From positions 1 through 64,000 of the forward strand of contig MDLA01000099.1 in NCBI GenBank assembly GCA_001730015.1: a DNA stretch of 64,000 nucleotides. Reading direction: 5' to 3'. The translations under genes were made by a program, and so were the position numbers. Below, piece by piece: positions 8,358 through 17,470 of the stretch. Position 1 is the stretch's first letter. Each line of letters begins with the position of its first letter. The stretch comes from Chromatiales bacterium (ex Bugula neritina AB1) (GTDB lineage: Bacteria > Pseudomonadota > Gammaproteobacteria > Granulosicoccales > Granulosicoccaceae). The notes under the pieces are model-generated. The model ran no database searches. It had not been told where the DNA came from and was given only the letters and a program-made list of their open reading frames with translations.

Positions 8358-9275
8358 CTAAGAACCCAGGGAATCGCCAATAGCCAGGCCACTTGCGACA
8401 ACCCAATCACTTGCCGGCACTTTACCACCTTCCAGTGGCTTAACCCGCTTAACTAATATCCGCCCACCGACACTTTGGATCACAAAACCCTCATCAGTGA
8501 GTTCTACTATTCGCCCGGCAACGCCATCGCCGCTAACACGAGCACAATCGAAGATACCGAGCTTATCGCCGTTGTGGGTGGTCCACGCTCCGGGGGCCGG
8601 ATTGGTTCCCCTGATGAGGTTATAGACCTGCTCGACCGGCTTGTGCCAATCGATGTGCGCGTGCCTGACCGTACAGCGCCGCTCGTAGGTTGCCTGCGAT
8701 TCATCCTGCTTGATATGCGGCGGATTACCAGAGCGGAATAAATCACACACTTCCAGAACAGAGTCGACAGCAGCAGGATATATTTTTTTAAAATACAGGT
8801 TTATCACAGTGTCGTCGTGATCTATCGGACATTGCCATTGCAGCAGCACATCACCTTCATCCAGGCCATCGGTAGGGTAGAACCAGGAAAATCCAGACTC
8901 TTTGCGACCCATTATTATCGGCCAGTTAACCGCCGATGGTCCCCGATGCAAAGGCAGAAGTGACGGGTGAAAGCATATTGAACCCTGTTTCGGTACATCG
9001 CGCGCAGCAGCGGGCACAAAAATATTTACAAAAGCCATTACCATCAGATCTGCACCCAGGGCGGACATTTCATCGATGGTTTTCTGATCTTTGAAGTGCG
9101 CTGGCTGATACACGCTAATGCCTTTTTCGGTAGCAAACTCCTTGATTGGATCAATGCTGCCGCCGTCCCGATCGGGCTCGCAATATACGGCAACCACTTC
9201 ATCCTTGCCGGCTTCGAGAATTCTGGCCAGTGCATCTTTACCAAATGCCTGCTGCCCCATCACTATTAACCGCAT
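8358..9275 (-). CDS. Formyltransferase, 10-formyl-THF hydrolase-like
   Basis: This 305-residue protein has an N-terminal formyltransferase fold with catalytic blocks HPSLLPLHRG (His near 103) and GLDEGD (Asp near 139), and a C-terminal domain with WHKPVEQVYNLIRG and PGAWT. It belongs to the Fmt/ArnA superfamily. The HPSLLP-HRGPSAVNW and TYERR...IDW stretches resemble the hydrolase half of vertebrate 10-formyl-THF dehydrogenase (ALDH1L1) more than housekeeping methionyl-tRNA formyltransferase. A role in converting 10-formyl-THF to formate plus THF is therefore plausible. The ATG at 9275 follows GGAGGAATATCT. Its link to fhs supports C1 metabolism. A secondary Fmt remains possible, and automated annotation would probably call it that. 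Confidence 0.8.
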   Translation of the reverse strand: MRLIVMGQQAFGKDALARILEAGKDEVVAVYCEPDRDGGSIDPIKEFATEKGISVYQPAHFKDQKTIDEMSALGADLMVMAFVNIFVPAAARDVPKQGSICFHPSLLPLHRGPSAVNWPIIMGRKESGFSWFYPTDGLDEGDVLLQWQCPIDHDDTVINLYFKKIYPAAVDSVLEVCDLFRSGNPPHIKQDESQATYERRCTVRHAHIDWHKPVEQVYNLIRGTNPAPGAWTTHNGDKLGIFDCARVSGDGVAGRIVELTDEGFVIQSVGGRILVKRVKPLEGGKVPASDWVVASGLAIGDSLGS

Positions 9276-9475
9276 AGATATTCCTCCATAATTGGTTTTA
9301 CTAGGAACTTCGTTCTACCGGTAAGCTGATGCCGGTAATCCGGGCCGACAGGCTTACCATGAGAAGGTTTTCTCAAATTAGCCAGGTGCATCAGGCCGAT
9401 TGGCTACTGCACAATTCCGGACAACTAACCGGATTTACCACCGGACGGCCGCAGGAAAACAGCCGCCGTACCGCT

Positions 9476-9497
9476 GGTATACTTTATACAATATACC
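9476..9497. promoter_or_regulatory. Inverted repeat GGTATA-N10-TATACC, possible operator
   Basis: GGTATA at 9476-9481 and TATACC at 9492-9497 form a perfect two-arm inverted repeat in an AT-rich stretch about 200 bp upstream of the formyltransferase start. Such sites are bound by dimeric regulators; no regulator gene is adjacent. Confidence 0.3.
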
Positions 9498-9526
9498 GTC
9501 ATCTTCCGCTGCATACACCCTTTTTG

Positions 9527-9539
9527 TTATACAAAGGTT
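9527..9539. promoter_or_regulatory. Inverted repeat TTTGT-TAT-ACAAA, possible operator
   Basis: TTTGTTATACAAA is a near-perfect palindrome 30 bp from the GGTATA repeat. It looks like the short palindromes recognised by GntR-type regulators. Its position between divergent genes makes a regulatory role possible, but nothing else supports it. Confidence 0.3.
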
Positions 9540-10038
9540 CATCAACCTTCCCGTTCAGACCGGTATAATCCCGTTAATCCCGCATAACAGTTCATAACCT
9601 GTTTCCGTGCAGGTCGGCTAAAACCCACGCAGGCTGGACTCGGGCCGGACTCAGGCCGGACTCAGGGCTGGTTCTTGCAGTAAATACGAGGCAGACAGGT
9701 TTGCTTAACCCTTCAGCAGATAGCGCAATGGTTGCCCATGATGTACCGGAAGTGCCAACCGCTGTCCTCTCAGACACCCACTCACGGCCGGAGTCTTACA
9801 GCTCTGCCGCTGTTTACGCAGCTGAGTGGTATCAGACAAACACCACGCGGCATCCAAAGGAGCCTGGAACAACAATGCGTGAGATCAGGAACGCTGGCAG
9901 TGACAACCTCGATTGTTGCAGCACCCGTTTGCGCCGCATTGAAAACCGGGACTTCCGGATCCGCTCAGACCATAAAACTATCCGTCTACCTTTTCGACTA
10001 AACATGAGCTGTCACGCTTTACTGGAGAACGCTTTTAA

Positions 10039-11232
10039 ATGAACATTCACGAGTATCAGGCCAAAAAACTGCTGGCCGGATTCGGTGCACCGGTGTCACA
10101 GGGCGAACCTGTGCTGTCTCTGGACGATATCGACAAAGCCGTTGACGCGCTGCCGGGCCCTGTGTATGTGGTGAAGAGCCAGATACACGCCGGGGGCCGT
10201 GGCAAAGGTAAATTCAAAGAGCTGGCGGACGACGCAAAAGGCGGCGTACGTGTCAGCTTTTCAGCCGAGGAAGCAAAGGCCAACGCCAACGAAATGTTCG
10301 GCAAAACTCTGGTGACACAGCAAACCGGAGCTGCAGGCAAGCAGGTTAACCGGCTCTATATCGAAGATGGTGCAGACATAGAATCCGAGCTGTATTTATC
10401 AATACTGGTGGACCGCGAAACCAGCCAGGTGTCGTTTGTTGCCTCTACCGAAGGTGGCATGGATATCGAAGCTGTTGCACACGATACCCCTGAAAAAATA
10501 CACACTATAGGCATTGATGCTCTGGCCGGTATTACCGATGCAGATGTAGCAAAGCTGAACAGCGCTTTCGAACTCAGCAGCACCGCCGCCGCCGATGGCA
10601 AAACCCTGTTCCCGATTTTATATAACGCTTTTGTCGAAAGTGACATGAGCCTGCTGGAAGTAAACCCGCTGGTTGTGCTGAAAGACGGGCATTTGAAAGT
10701 CCTCGATGCCAAGGTCTCATTCGACAACAACGCGATGTTTCGCCACCCGGATATCGCCGAGCTGCGAGACGAAACTGAAGAAGACGAAAAAGAGATTGAA
10801 GCCTCCAAACATGATCTTGCCTATATAGCACTCGATGGAGATATAGGCTGCATGGTCAATGGCGCCGGTCTGGCGATGGCCACTATGGATATTATCAAGC
10901 TCTATGGTGCGGAACCGGCAAATTTTCTAGATGTCGGCGGTGGCGCAACTACGGAAAAAGTAACAGCCGCGTTCAAGATCATCACCTCTGACCCCAATGT
11001 CAAAGGCATACTGGTGAATATTTTCGGTGGCATTATGCGCTGCGATGTTATCGCCGAAGGCGTGGTACAGGCAATTAAAGAGGTTGGTCTGGAAGTTCCA
11101 CTGGTCGTGCGTCTGGAAGGCACCAAGGTCGCGGAGGGCAAAGCTATTATCAATTCCAGTGGCCTCAACGTTATTGCAGCAGACGATCTCGACGATGCCG
11201 CTCAGAAAATAGTTAACGCGGTAAAGGGATAA
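10039..11232 (+). CDS. sucC: Succinyl-CoA synthetase beta subunit
   Basis: This is the ATP-grasp subunit of succinyl-CoA synthetase, a TCA cycle enzyme that makes succinate and ATP or GTP from succinyl-CoA. The 397-residue protein starts [12 protein letters not shown], has the nucleotide-binding [13 protein letters not shown] stretch, and ends with [24 protein letters not shown] and [12 protein letters not shown]. Details such as [20 protein letters not shown] and [11 protein letters not shown] match alphaproteobacterial SucC better than the E. coli type. Malate thiokinase MtkA of the serine cycle is a close relative, and a GGAG lies 12 bases before the start. It lies 5 bp before sucD. Without the usual 2-oxoglutarate dehydrogenase genes nearby, a malate-CoA ligase role is unlikely but not excluded. 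Confidence 0.95.
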   Translation: MNIHEYQAKKLLAGFGAPVSQGEPVLSLDDIDKAVDALPGPVYVVKSQIHAGGRGKGKFKELADDAKGGVRVSFSAEEAKANANEMFGKTLVTQQTGAAGKQVNRLYIEDGADIESELYLSILVDRETSQVSFVASTEGGMDIEAVAHDTPEKIHTIGIDALAGITDADVAKLNSAFELSSTAAADGKTLFPILYNAFVESDMSLLEVNPLVVLKDGHLKVLDAKVSFDNNAMFRHPDIAELRDETEEDEKEIEASKHDLAYIALDGDIGCMVNGAGLAMATMDIIKLYGAEPANFLDVGGGATTEKVTAAFKIITSDPNVKGILVNIFGGIMRCDVIAEGVVQAIKEVGLEVPLVVRLEGTKVAEGKAIINSSGLNVIAADDLDDAAQKIVNAVKG

Positions 11233-11237
11233 AGCAC

Positions 11238-12149
11238 ATGTCGATACTGATTAACGAAAACACCAAAATACTGGTACAGGGCTTAACCGGGAAAACCGGA
11301 ACCTTCCATACCGAGCAGGCGCTGGCCTACCACGGCACCCGCATGGTCGGCGGCATACATCCGAAAAAAGGCGGCTCCACGTGGACTTGTGCAAACGGTT
11401 CGGCAGAAGGCCAGCAACTACCGGTTTTTGCCAGCGTTAAGGAAGGCAAAGAAGCAACCGGTGCTGATGCATCAGTAGTGTACGTACCACCGGCCGGTGC
11501 TGCAGCTGCAATTGTCGAAGCTATAGACGCCGAGATACCGTTGATTATCTGCATCACCGAAGGGGTACCGGTTCGCGATATGGTGAATGTAAAAGCGCGA
11601 CTAAACGACTCCAGCTCACGCCTTGTCGGCCCTAACTGCCCGGGCATACTTACCCCGAATGAATGCAAGATCGGCATCATGCCCGGCAGCATTTTCAAAC
11701 AGGGTTCTGTCGGTGTTGTTTCACGTTCGGGCACGCTGACTTATGAAGCGGTGTATCAGACCACTACAGCGGGTCTCGGCCAGACAACCGCTGTTGGCAT
11801 CGGTGGCGACCCGGTGAAGGGTACAGAATTTATAGATGTGCTCGACCTTTTCCTGGACGACGACGAAACAAAGTCGATTATCATGATCGGAGAGATCGGC
11901 GGATCCGCCGAGGAAGACGCTTCTGAGTGGTTGATTGAACAGGCAGCCAATGGTCGCAAAAAGCCTATGGCAGGCTTTATCGCCGGGCGAACCGCACCTC
12001 CAGGGCGCACCATGGGCCATGCCGGCGCTGTCATTTCGGGCGGCAAGGGCGGGGCAGACGATAAAATTGCGGCAATGGAAAGCGCAGGGATTGTGGTATC
12101 ACCGTCGCCTGCAAAACTTGGCGAGACACTGCTCAAAGCAATCGGCTAA
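11238..12149 (+). CDS. sucD: Succinyl-CoA synthetase alpha subunit
   Basis: This is the CoA-binding and phosphohistidine subunit that forms the active enzyme with SucC. The 303-residue protein opens [24 protein letters not shown], has the GGIHPKKGG CoA-binding region, [22 protein letters not shown] and [10 protein letters not shown]. The active-site His lies in the C-terminal [12 protein letters not shown] block. The five-base gap after sucC and the shared strand show one operon. Insertions such as [17 protein letters not shown] are typical of alphaproteobacterial-type SucD. The transcript probably ends at the hairpins just after the stop. Confidence 0.96.
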   Translation: MSILINENTKILVQGLTGKTGTFHTEQALAYHGTRMVGGIHPKKGGSTWTCANGSAEGQQLPVFASVKEGKEATGADASVVYVPPAGAAAAIVEAIDAEIPLIICITEGVPVRDMVNVKARLNDSSSRLVGPNCPGILTPNECKIGIMPGSIFKQGSVGVVSRSGTLTYEAVYQTTTAGLGQTTAVGIGGDPVKGTEFIDVLDLFLDDDETKSIIMIGEIGGSAEEDASEWLIEQAANGRKKPMAGFIAGRTAPPGRTMGHAGAVISGGKGGADDKIAAMESAGIVVSPSPAKLGETLLKAIG

Positions 12150-12189
12150 CACGCCCGTCATCGGGCAATTGTAAAACCCGCAAACCAGC

Positions 12190-12213
12190 GCTGCAGGTCA
12201 TTCGACCTGCAGC
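12190..12213 (+). terminator. Strong hairpin after sucD
   Basis: GCTGCAGGTC pairs with GACCTGCAGC over a 4-base loop, 40 bp after the sucD stop. A smaller GCCCG/CGGGC hairpin precedes it at 12155-12168. There is no U-tract, so it may protect the 3' end rather than terminate transcription alone. Confidence 0.45.
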
Positions 12214-12256
12214 CCGTCGCATCCACGCTGACTTCGTATTATTCTTGTAGCTCTTA

Positions 12257-14299
12257 ATGCTCAAGACTCCGGTACCAGCAATGATCGACGACAATTCCCT
12301 GCCCTGCCAGATCACCGAGCAACCGCATGTCATTATCCCGATGCCCGACGGTTGCCGGCTTTCAGCACGCATATGGATGCCGGTCGATGCCAGCGATGAC
12401 CCGGTTCCGGCAATTCTTGAACACCTGCCCTACCGCAAACGCGACGGCACGGTACACCGCGATGAACTCGGCCACCCGTGGATGGCAGCCCATCGTTACG
12501 CTTGCATACGGGTTGATATGCGCGGCAGTGGTGAATCCGAAGGCTTACTCGATGACGAATACACCGAACAGGAACTTCAGGACGCCTGCGACGTAATCGC
12601 CTGGGCACGAGCGCAGCCCTGGTGTGACGGCAGCGTTGGCATGATGGGTATTTCCTGGGGCGGCTTTAACAGCCTGCAGGTTGCAGCCCTGCGGCCACCG
12701 GGGCTGAACGCTATTATCACTGTCTGCTCTACGGTCGACCGCTTTGCCGATGATATCCACTATAAAGGCGGCTGCCTGCTAAATGAAAACGTTGGCTGGG
12801 CAGGGAATATGCTGTCGTATGCATCACCACCACCCGACCCGCTTCTGGTCGGTGAAGGCTGGCGTAAACTATGGCTTGAACGGCTTGAGCAACAGCCATT
12901 TCTTGCATCAACCTGGTTGCGACACCAGACACGGGATCACTACTGGCAACATGGTTCGGTCTGCGAAAACTACAGCGCAATTAACGCTGCCGTTCTTACG
13001 GTGGGCGGCTGGCATGACGGTTACCGCAATACAATAAGCCATCTGGTTGAGAATTTGTCTTCTCCTGTTAAGGGCATTGTCGGTCCCTGGATTCATAAAT
13101 ACCCGCATTACGCCGAACCGCAGCCTGCCATTGGCTTTCTGCAGGAATCTTTGCGCTGGTGGAATCACTGGCTGAAGGAAAAAGACAACGATATAGAAAA
13201 CGAACCCGACTACCGTGTGTGGTTAATGGATAGCGTTGCGCCCGAGCGCTGGCTGCCTGAACGCCCCGGTCGATGGATCGCCGAAAACTCACTGCCTTCA
13301 GCCAATATATCCTCAAAAAAGCTTCATCTGAGTTCGCGCGCCAATAGCGAAAACGGCCTGCTGTCGGAACAGCAAGCGGCTGTATTGCAGGTAGAGATAG
13401 CCACTCCACAAGACCTTGGATGCAACACCGGAGAGTACTTTCCCTTTACCTTCGGCCCGGAGCTGCCCGACCGACAGAACACCGACGACGATAAATCAAT
13501 CTGCTTTGACTCGGCAATTCTTGACTCGGCTATCGATATCGTCGGTGCACCTGAGTTATCGATTAAGGCCAGCTCAGATCAGACTACCGGATTGCTTGTA
13601 GCCCGACTGTGCGACCTCAGGCCCGATGGATCATCTGCTTTGATCACAATGGGTTTGCTGAATCTAACCCATAGACAATCATCTGAAAACCCGCAGCTGC
13701 TAACACCAGGCGAACAGTTCACCGCCACGTTGGTGCTGGACCAGATAGCCTATCGTCTACCGGCGGGTCATCAATTACGCATTGCTCTTTCCACCAGTTA
13801 CTGGCCGTTTATCTGGCCATCGCCAAAAGCCACCGTGATCAGCCTGCATTCGGCTTCTGTGAATCTACCGGTAAGGAAAAACCATACAACCCAGGCTGTT
13901 GAATTCGAGCCTCCGGTTAGCGCACCTGGCTGGCAGGCAGAGCAACTACGGCCAACATCTTCCGAGCGCATGGTCACCACCGATGAATCAGGCGTTGTTA
14001 CTACAACAATCGAGAATGATTTCGGCGAGAACCGCGATCTGGCACATGGCCTGGTTAGCGGAAGCCTTGCTAAAGAGCAGTGGTCAATCCACCCGAATGA
14101 TCCGCTTTCGGCAGAGGCAATAATCTATTGGCAGCAAACCGGCGGTCGTGAAGCGTGGCACTGGAAGACCGAAGCAAAAGTTAGAATGCACAGCGACGAG
14201 CAGTCATTCTACCTGCAGGCCACATTGAATGTCTTCGAAAACGATGAGCTGATTTTCGATCGACAATACGACGATATAATTGCCCGGAAGTTTGTTTGA
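12257..14299 (+). CDS. CocE/NonD family serine hydrolase
   Basis: This 680-residue protein is a member of the X-Pro dipeptidyl-peptidase S15/CocE family of esterases and acylases. The N-terminal alpha/beta hydrolase domain shows the nucleophile motif GISWGG (Ser near 133), the Asp in GGWHDGYRN (near 254) and the His in GPWIHKYPH (near 280). The C-terminal jelly-roll domain contains LPAGHQLRIALSTSYWPFIWPSP. There is no signal peptide, so it is cytoplasmic. The start is uncertain: ATG at 12257 or ATG at 12281 (MIDDN), neither with a good ribosome site. The substrate (ester, amide or short peptide) cannot be told. It converges on a smaller esterase and a demethylase-like flavoenzyme, which suggests scavenging of modified amino acids or esters. 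Confidence 0.88.
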   Translation: MLKTPVPAMIDDNSLPCQITEQPHVIIPMPDGCRLSARIWMPVDASDDPVPAILEHLPYRKRDGTVHRDELGHPWMAAHRYACIRVDMRGSGESEGLLDDEYTEQELQDACDVIAWARAQPWCDGSVGMMGISWGGFNSLQVAALRPPGLNAIITVCSTVDRFADDIHYKGGCLLNENVGWAGNMLSYASPPPDPLLVGEGWRKLWLERLEQQPFLASTWLRHQTRDHYWQHGSVCENYSAINAAVLTVGGWHDGYRNTISHLVENLSSPVKGIVGPWIHKYPHYAEPQPAIGFLQESLRWWNHWLKEKDNDIENEPDYRVWLMDSVAPERWLPERPGRWIAENSLPSANISSKKLHLSSRANSENGLLSEQQAAVLQVEIATPQDLGCNTGEYFPFTFGPELPDRQNTDDDKSICFDSAILDSAIDIVGAPELSIKASSDQTTGLLVARLCDLRPDGSSALITMGLLNLTHRQSSENPQLLTPGEQFTATLVLDQIAYRLPAGHQLRIALSTSYWPFIWPSPKATVISLHSASVNLPVRKNHTTQAVEFEPPVSAPGWQAEQLRPTSSERMVTTDESGVVTTTIENDFGENRDLAHGLVSGSLAKEQWSIHPNDPLSAEAIIYWQQTGGREAWHWKTEAKVRMHSDEQSFYLQATLNVFENDELIFDRQYDDIIARKFV

Positions 14300-14304
14300 T
14301 CCAG

Positions 14305-15264
14305 TTAAAAATGCCACTGCCGGTTGCCAAGCATGGTAATAGCCTGAAGTATCCGCTCAAAGCTTTGCCTGGCACGCGCCACCATTGAGCGCGCGCGCAG
14401 GTATCCATGCACCAGCCCCGTTTCACTAACCCAGACCGATTTACCGCCTGCCGACAGAATCGCTTCGCTATAATTTTTACCATCATCAGCCAGCGGATCA
14501 CACTCTGCGCTGATAATAACGCTAGGCGGCAGACTACTGAAATCTGTATCGTGTAGAGGTGCAAACGTCGGATCCCCTGTTATAACTGATCCGCCGGTTC
14601 TCACCGACGCATAAAATTCTACATCGCGAGTGGTCAGCATGGGCGCTTGTGCGTGCTGAATATAGGACCCACGACTGGTATCCCCGCCTAGCCCCGGGTA
14701 AATAAGCACCTGCCCTGCTATATCCAGATTCTGCCCGCGGGTATGGTGAGCAACAGCTGCAGCCAGATTACCTCCGGCGCTATCGCCGCACAATATAATT
14801 GGCATAGCGCGCTCTCGCGCCACATGCCTAGTTATCGCCAGCGCGTCATCAAATGCAGCGGGGTGTACGTGGTCCGGTGCCAGGCGGTAATCAACGGAAT
14901 AGACATCAAATCCCGAGTTATCACAAATCTCACTGCATATATCGTCATGGCTGGAGAGACCGCCAACCACAAAACCTCCACCGTGCAGATAGACCACGAC
15001 AGCAGCGGCTGAACTGCTTTCTTTGGTGTAGTGTCGCAGCGCAATAGTATGACTGCCCGTAGCAACCGGTACAGCATGATCTACGGCTTCTATACCATCA
15101 GGGTAACCCTGATGAAACTGCCGGCACATGGCATTGTAGATCTGCCGCTGGTGTGCGATTGTGCTATCAATCGTTTCAGGGGGATACCATCGGTCGGTAA
15201 GTTCTATAAACGCCCACGTCTCGGCATCGATAAATTCTTTATAGTACTCCGGCATTTGCTCCAT
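14305..15264 (-). CDS. HSL-type alpha/beta hydrolase (esterase)
   Basis: This 319-residue cytoplasmic carboxylesterase belongs to the hormone-sensitive lipase family. The oxyanion-hole motif HGGGF lies near residue 94 and the nucleophile elbow GDSAGG near 160-165 (Ser 162). A SAECDPLADDG Asp block and a GLVHGYLR His block complete the triad. Its stop is 5 bp from the stop of the convergent CocE-type gene. Its start is 2 bp from the stop of the flavoenzyme on the same strand, so the two are cotranscribed and probably act on the same class of compound. Confidence 0.9.
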   Translation of the reverse strand: MEQMPEYYKEFIDAETWAFIELTDRWYPPETIDSTIAHQRQIYNAMCRQFHQGYPDGIEAVDHAVPVATGSHTIALRHYTKESSSAAAVVVYLHGGGFVVGGLSSHDDICSEICDNSGFDVYSVDYRLAPDHVHPAAFDDALAITRHVARERAMPIILCGDSAGGNLAAAVAHHTRGQNLDIAGQVLIYPGLGGDTSRGSYIQHAQAPMLTTRDVEFYASVRTGGSVITGDPTFAPLHDTDFSSLPPSVIISAECDPLADDGKNYSEAILSAGGKSVWVSETGLVHGYLRARSMVARARQSFERILQAITMLGNRQWHF

Positions 15265-15266
15265 TC

Positions 15267-17306
15267 TTATAGATCTTTAGCAAGCCGCAGAGAATCATAA
15301 ATTGCTGCGTGCACGTTGCGGCTTGCCACTGCATCTCCCACACGGTAGAGCTCAAACCGGCCATCGCCACTGTGTTTATGCCCTTGTGGTGAACCATTTA
15401 ATAATGCTGTAGCGTCTGTAATGCCATCATTTACTGAAAGTGCTCGTATATCTTCGAATAAGTCATCCACTGGCAATGTGCCATGCTCTACAACCAGATG
15501 ATCAACCAGCCGCACAATTGACTGGCCGGTAAATTCGTTGTCGAATGTAGCGGATACACGATTTGCATTTTTTTCCATACGCGATAAACGGTAGTCGGCT
15601 GTGACCACCACTCTCTTGTTGTAGAGCCGACGCATGTACTCCGGATAGTTTATACCACCCATCTCTGCTGCGGCGTGCCGATCGGGTGTTACCAGCTCAA
15701 CCCGTGTATCCGGCTGGTCAGATAAATAATCTGCGCACGACACCCCCTGATGCTGGCCATGATCATCGTAGATCAGAATATCGCCGGCAAGAGATGCACC
15801 ATCGAGGGCGTCCCATACACTGATTGCCAGCTCACCACCCGGCACAAAATCGGTGTCCGGTATACCACCACAGGCAACAATAACCACATCGGGCGATAGA
15901 TCTATAACAAAGCTGGCATCGGCAAGGGTATTCCAGATTATAGTTACCCCCAGCAGATTCAGCTCTGCCGCATACCAGTCCACAATGCCGATTAAATCCC
16001 TGCGCCAGCTGGCTCTGGCAGCCAGCCTCAGCTGACCACCCGGTTTATCACTCGCTTCGATCAGCGTTACGCTGTGCCCTCGCAAAGCACAGACACGGGC
16101 CGCCTCCAGTCCTGCGGGACCTGCGCCGATCACTACAATCCTTTTTTTGCGCTGTAACGACGGTTCAATTGTGTGGGGCATTGTTGCTTCCCGCCCGGTG
16201 GACACATTATGCAGACACAACGCTTCACCCTCACCATAGATGCGATCGATGCAGTAACTGGCACCAACACATGGCCGGATTCGATCAGCTTCTCCCGCCA
16301 TTAGCTTGTTCACAATATGAGGGTCTGCAATATGGGCTCGAGTCATGCCGATCAGATCCACTAGATTCGCTTCAATAGCGTGTCGCGCGGAGGAAAGATC
16401 GGCAACCTTACAGGCGTGCAGTATCGGAAGATCCAGCTCCGATTTAAACAGACCGGCCATTGCGACCCACGGTGCCAACGGGCTCCACATGGCAGGCAAA
16501 TGCCGGGACAGCTGGAAATCGCTATCGATTCGGCCCACATTCAACGACAGGTAATCCACCAGACCGCCATGCTGGATTATCTTCAGTGCTTGCAGACATT
16601 CCTGCTGCGCCAACTCATCACTGGTATCCGGAGTCATTTCGATACGAATGCCGATAATGAAATCGTCACCGACTCGTTTTCGTACTGCCTCCAGCAGTTC
16701 CAGTGTATATCGCACACGATTTTCCAGAGAGCCACCATATTTATCAGTGCGATCATTGGAATAGGCCATCAGAAATTGCCCGGGCAGGTGCCCGTGAACC
16801 AGTATTTCACAGCCATCAAGGCCGCCCTCCCGGCAGCGAAGGGCGGCGTCAGCGTATTGCTGAACTGTGCGATCAATTTCGTGCTGATCCATGGCTTTAG
16901 GAAACGCGCGATGAGCGGGCTCCCTGATTCGCGACGGGGCAATTACGGGCAGCCAGTCACCGTTGTTCCAAACGGTACGCCGACCAAGATGCGATATCTG
17001 ACAAATCAACCCGCACTGATGCTTATGGATGCGAGCGGAAAATTCCTGAAAATAAGGGATTACCCGGTCATCACCTACATACAACTGGCCAAACACCGGC
17101 GATGAATCCGATGCAATGCATGATGACCCGCCAAACATGGTCAAGCCAATACCACCACGGGCTTTTTCTTCGTGATAAAGCTGGTACCGTAGCCCCGGCA
17201 TTCCGTCTTCAGCGTAAGCCGGCGCATGCGGTGTGCTGATAATCCGGTTTTTCAGCGCCAGGTGTTTCAGCTGAAAGGGGCGGAGCAAAGGATCATCTTG
17301 GTGCAT
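15267..17306 (-). CDS. FMN/FAD oxidoreductase, N-methylproline demethylase-like
   Basis: This 679-residue two-domain protein is of the trimethylamine dehydrogenase/2,4-dienoyl-CoA reductase type. Residues 1-340 form an Old-Yellow-Enzyme TIM barrel (LALKNRIISTPHAP, NDRTDKYGGSLENR). Then comes a Cys region CVGASYCIDRIYGEGEALCLHN for an iron-sulfur cluster, and from about 390 a Rossmann domain IVVIGAGPAGLEAARVCALRGH. The Cys region and TGREATMPH follow the pattern I recall for N-methylproline (stachydrine/proline betaine) demethylases rather than fatty-acid reductases. Oxidative N-demethylation would release formaldehyde. One cluster Cys seems displaced (CVGASYC instead of CxGCxxC), as in those homologues. 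No betaine transporter or Rieske demethylase is beside it, so the exact substrate is open. Confidence 0.85.
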   Translation of the reverse strand: MHQDDPLLRPFQLKHLALKNRIISTPHAPAYAEDGMPGLRYQLYHEEKARGGIGLTMFGGSSCIASDSSPVFGQLYVGDDRVIPYFQEFSARIHKHQCGLICQISHLGRRTVWNNGDWLPVIAPSRIREPAHRAFPKAMDQHEIDRTVQQYADAALRCREGGLDGCEILVHGHLPGQFLMAYSNDRTDKYGGSLENRVRYTLELLEAVRKRVGDDFIIGIRIEMTPDTSDELAQQECLQALKIIQHGGLVDYLSLNVGRIDSDFQLSRHLPAMWSPLAPWVAMAGLFKSELDLPILHACKVADLSSARHAIEANLVDLIGMTRAHIADPHIVNKLMAGEADRIRPCVGASYCIDRIYGEGEALCLHNVSTGREATMPHTIEPSLQRKKRIVVIGAGPAGLEAARVCALRGHSVTLIEASDKPGGQLRLAARASWRRDLIGIVDWYAAELNLLGVTIIWNTLADASFVIDLSPDVVIVACGGIPDTDFVPGGELAISVWDALDGASLAGDILIYDDHGQHQGVSCADYLSDQPDTRVELVTPDRHAAAEMGGINYPEYMRRLYNKRVVVTADYRLSRMEKNANRVSATFDNEFTGQSIVRLVDHLVVEHGTLPVDDLFEDIRALSVNDGITDATALLNGSPQGHKHSGDGRFELYRVGDAVASRNVHAAIYDSLRLAKDL

Positions 17307-17414
17307 GATTTTTTATCGGGATTCTGGAATCTCTATGTTAATTCCAAAGCCTTCGTCAGGGTAGTCTACCCAGTGAATCGGAGGGTCAGGCAGGTTTTAT
17401 GACGTTCCGAAAAC

Positions 17415-17443
17415 AAAAGGCTGCACCTCTAGCGCAGCCTTTT
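17415..17443 (-). terminator. Intrinsic terminator after the HbpS-like gene
   Basis: AAAAGGCTGC pairs with GCAGCCTTTT over a 9-base loop 28 bp past the stop of the HbpS-like gene. The A/T flanks give a U-tract on both strands. Confidence 0.85.
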
Positions 17444-17470
17444 ATGAACACACCGGTCGAAGATTTCGAT

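Larger units (their letters stand above)
9276..10038. other. 763-bp intergenic region without a convincing gene
   Basis: The region separates the divergent formyltransferase (-) and sucC (+) and should hold both promoters. ORFs in the track here overlap each other and show no family features. It contains two inverted repeats (annotated separately) and three tandem copies of a roughly 11-bp GGACTC(A/G)GGCC unit near 9635-9670. Confidence 0.6.

Noticed and set aside
9701-10042. 113-residue ORF just before sucC
   Set aside because: Overlaps other open frames in a promoter region, shows no family motif, and would overlap the sucC start.
10039-12149. Malate thiokinase (mtkAB) of the serine cycle
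   Set aside because: Sequence blocks fit SucCD throughout and no other serine-cycle gene (mcl, sga, hpr) is adjacent.
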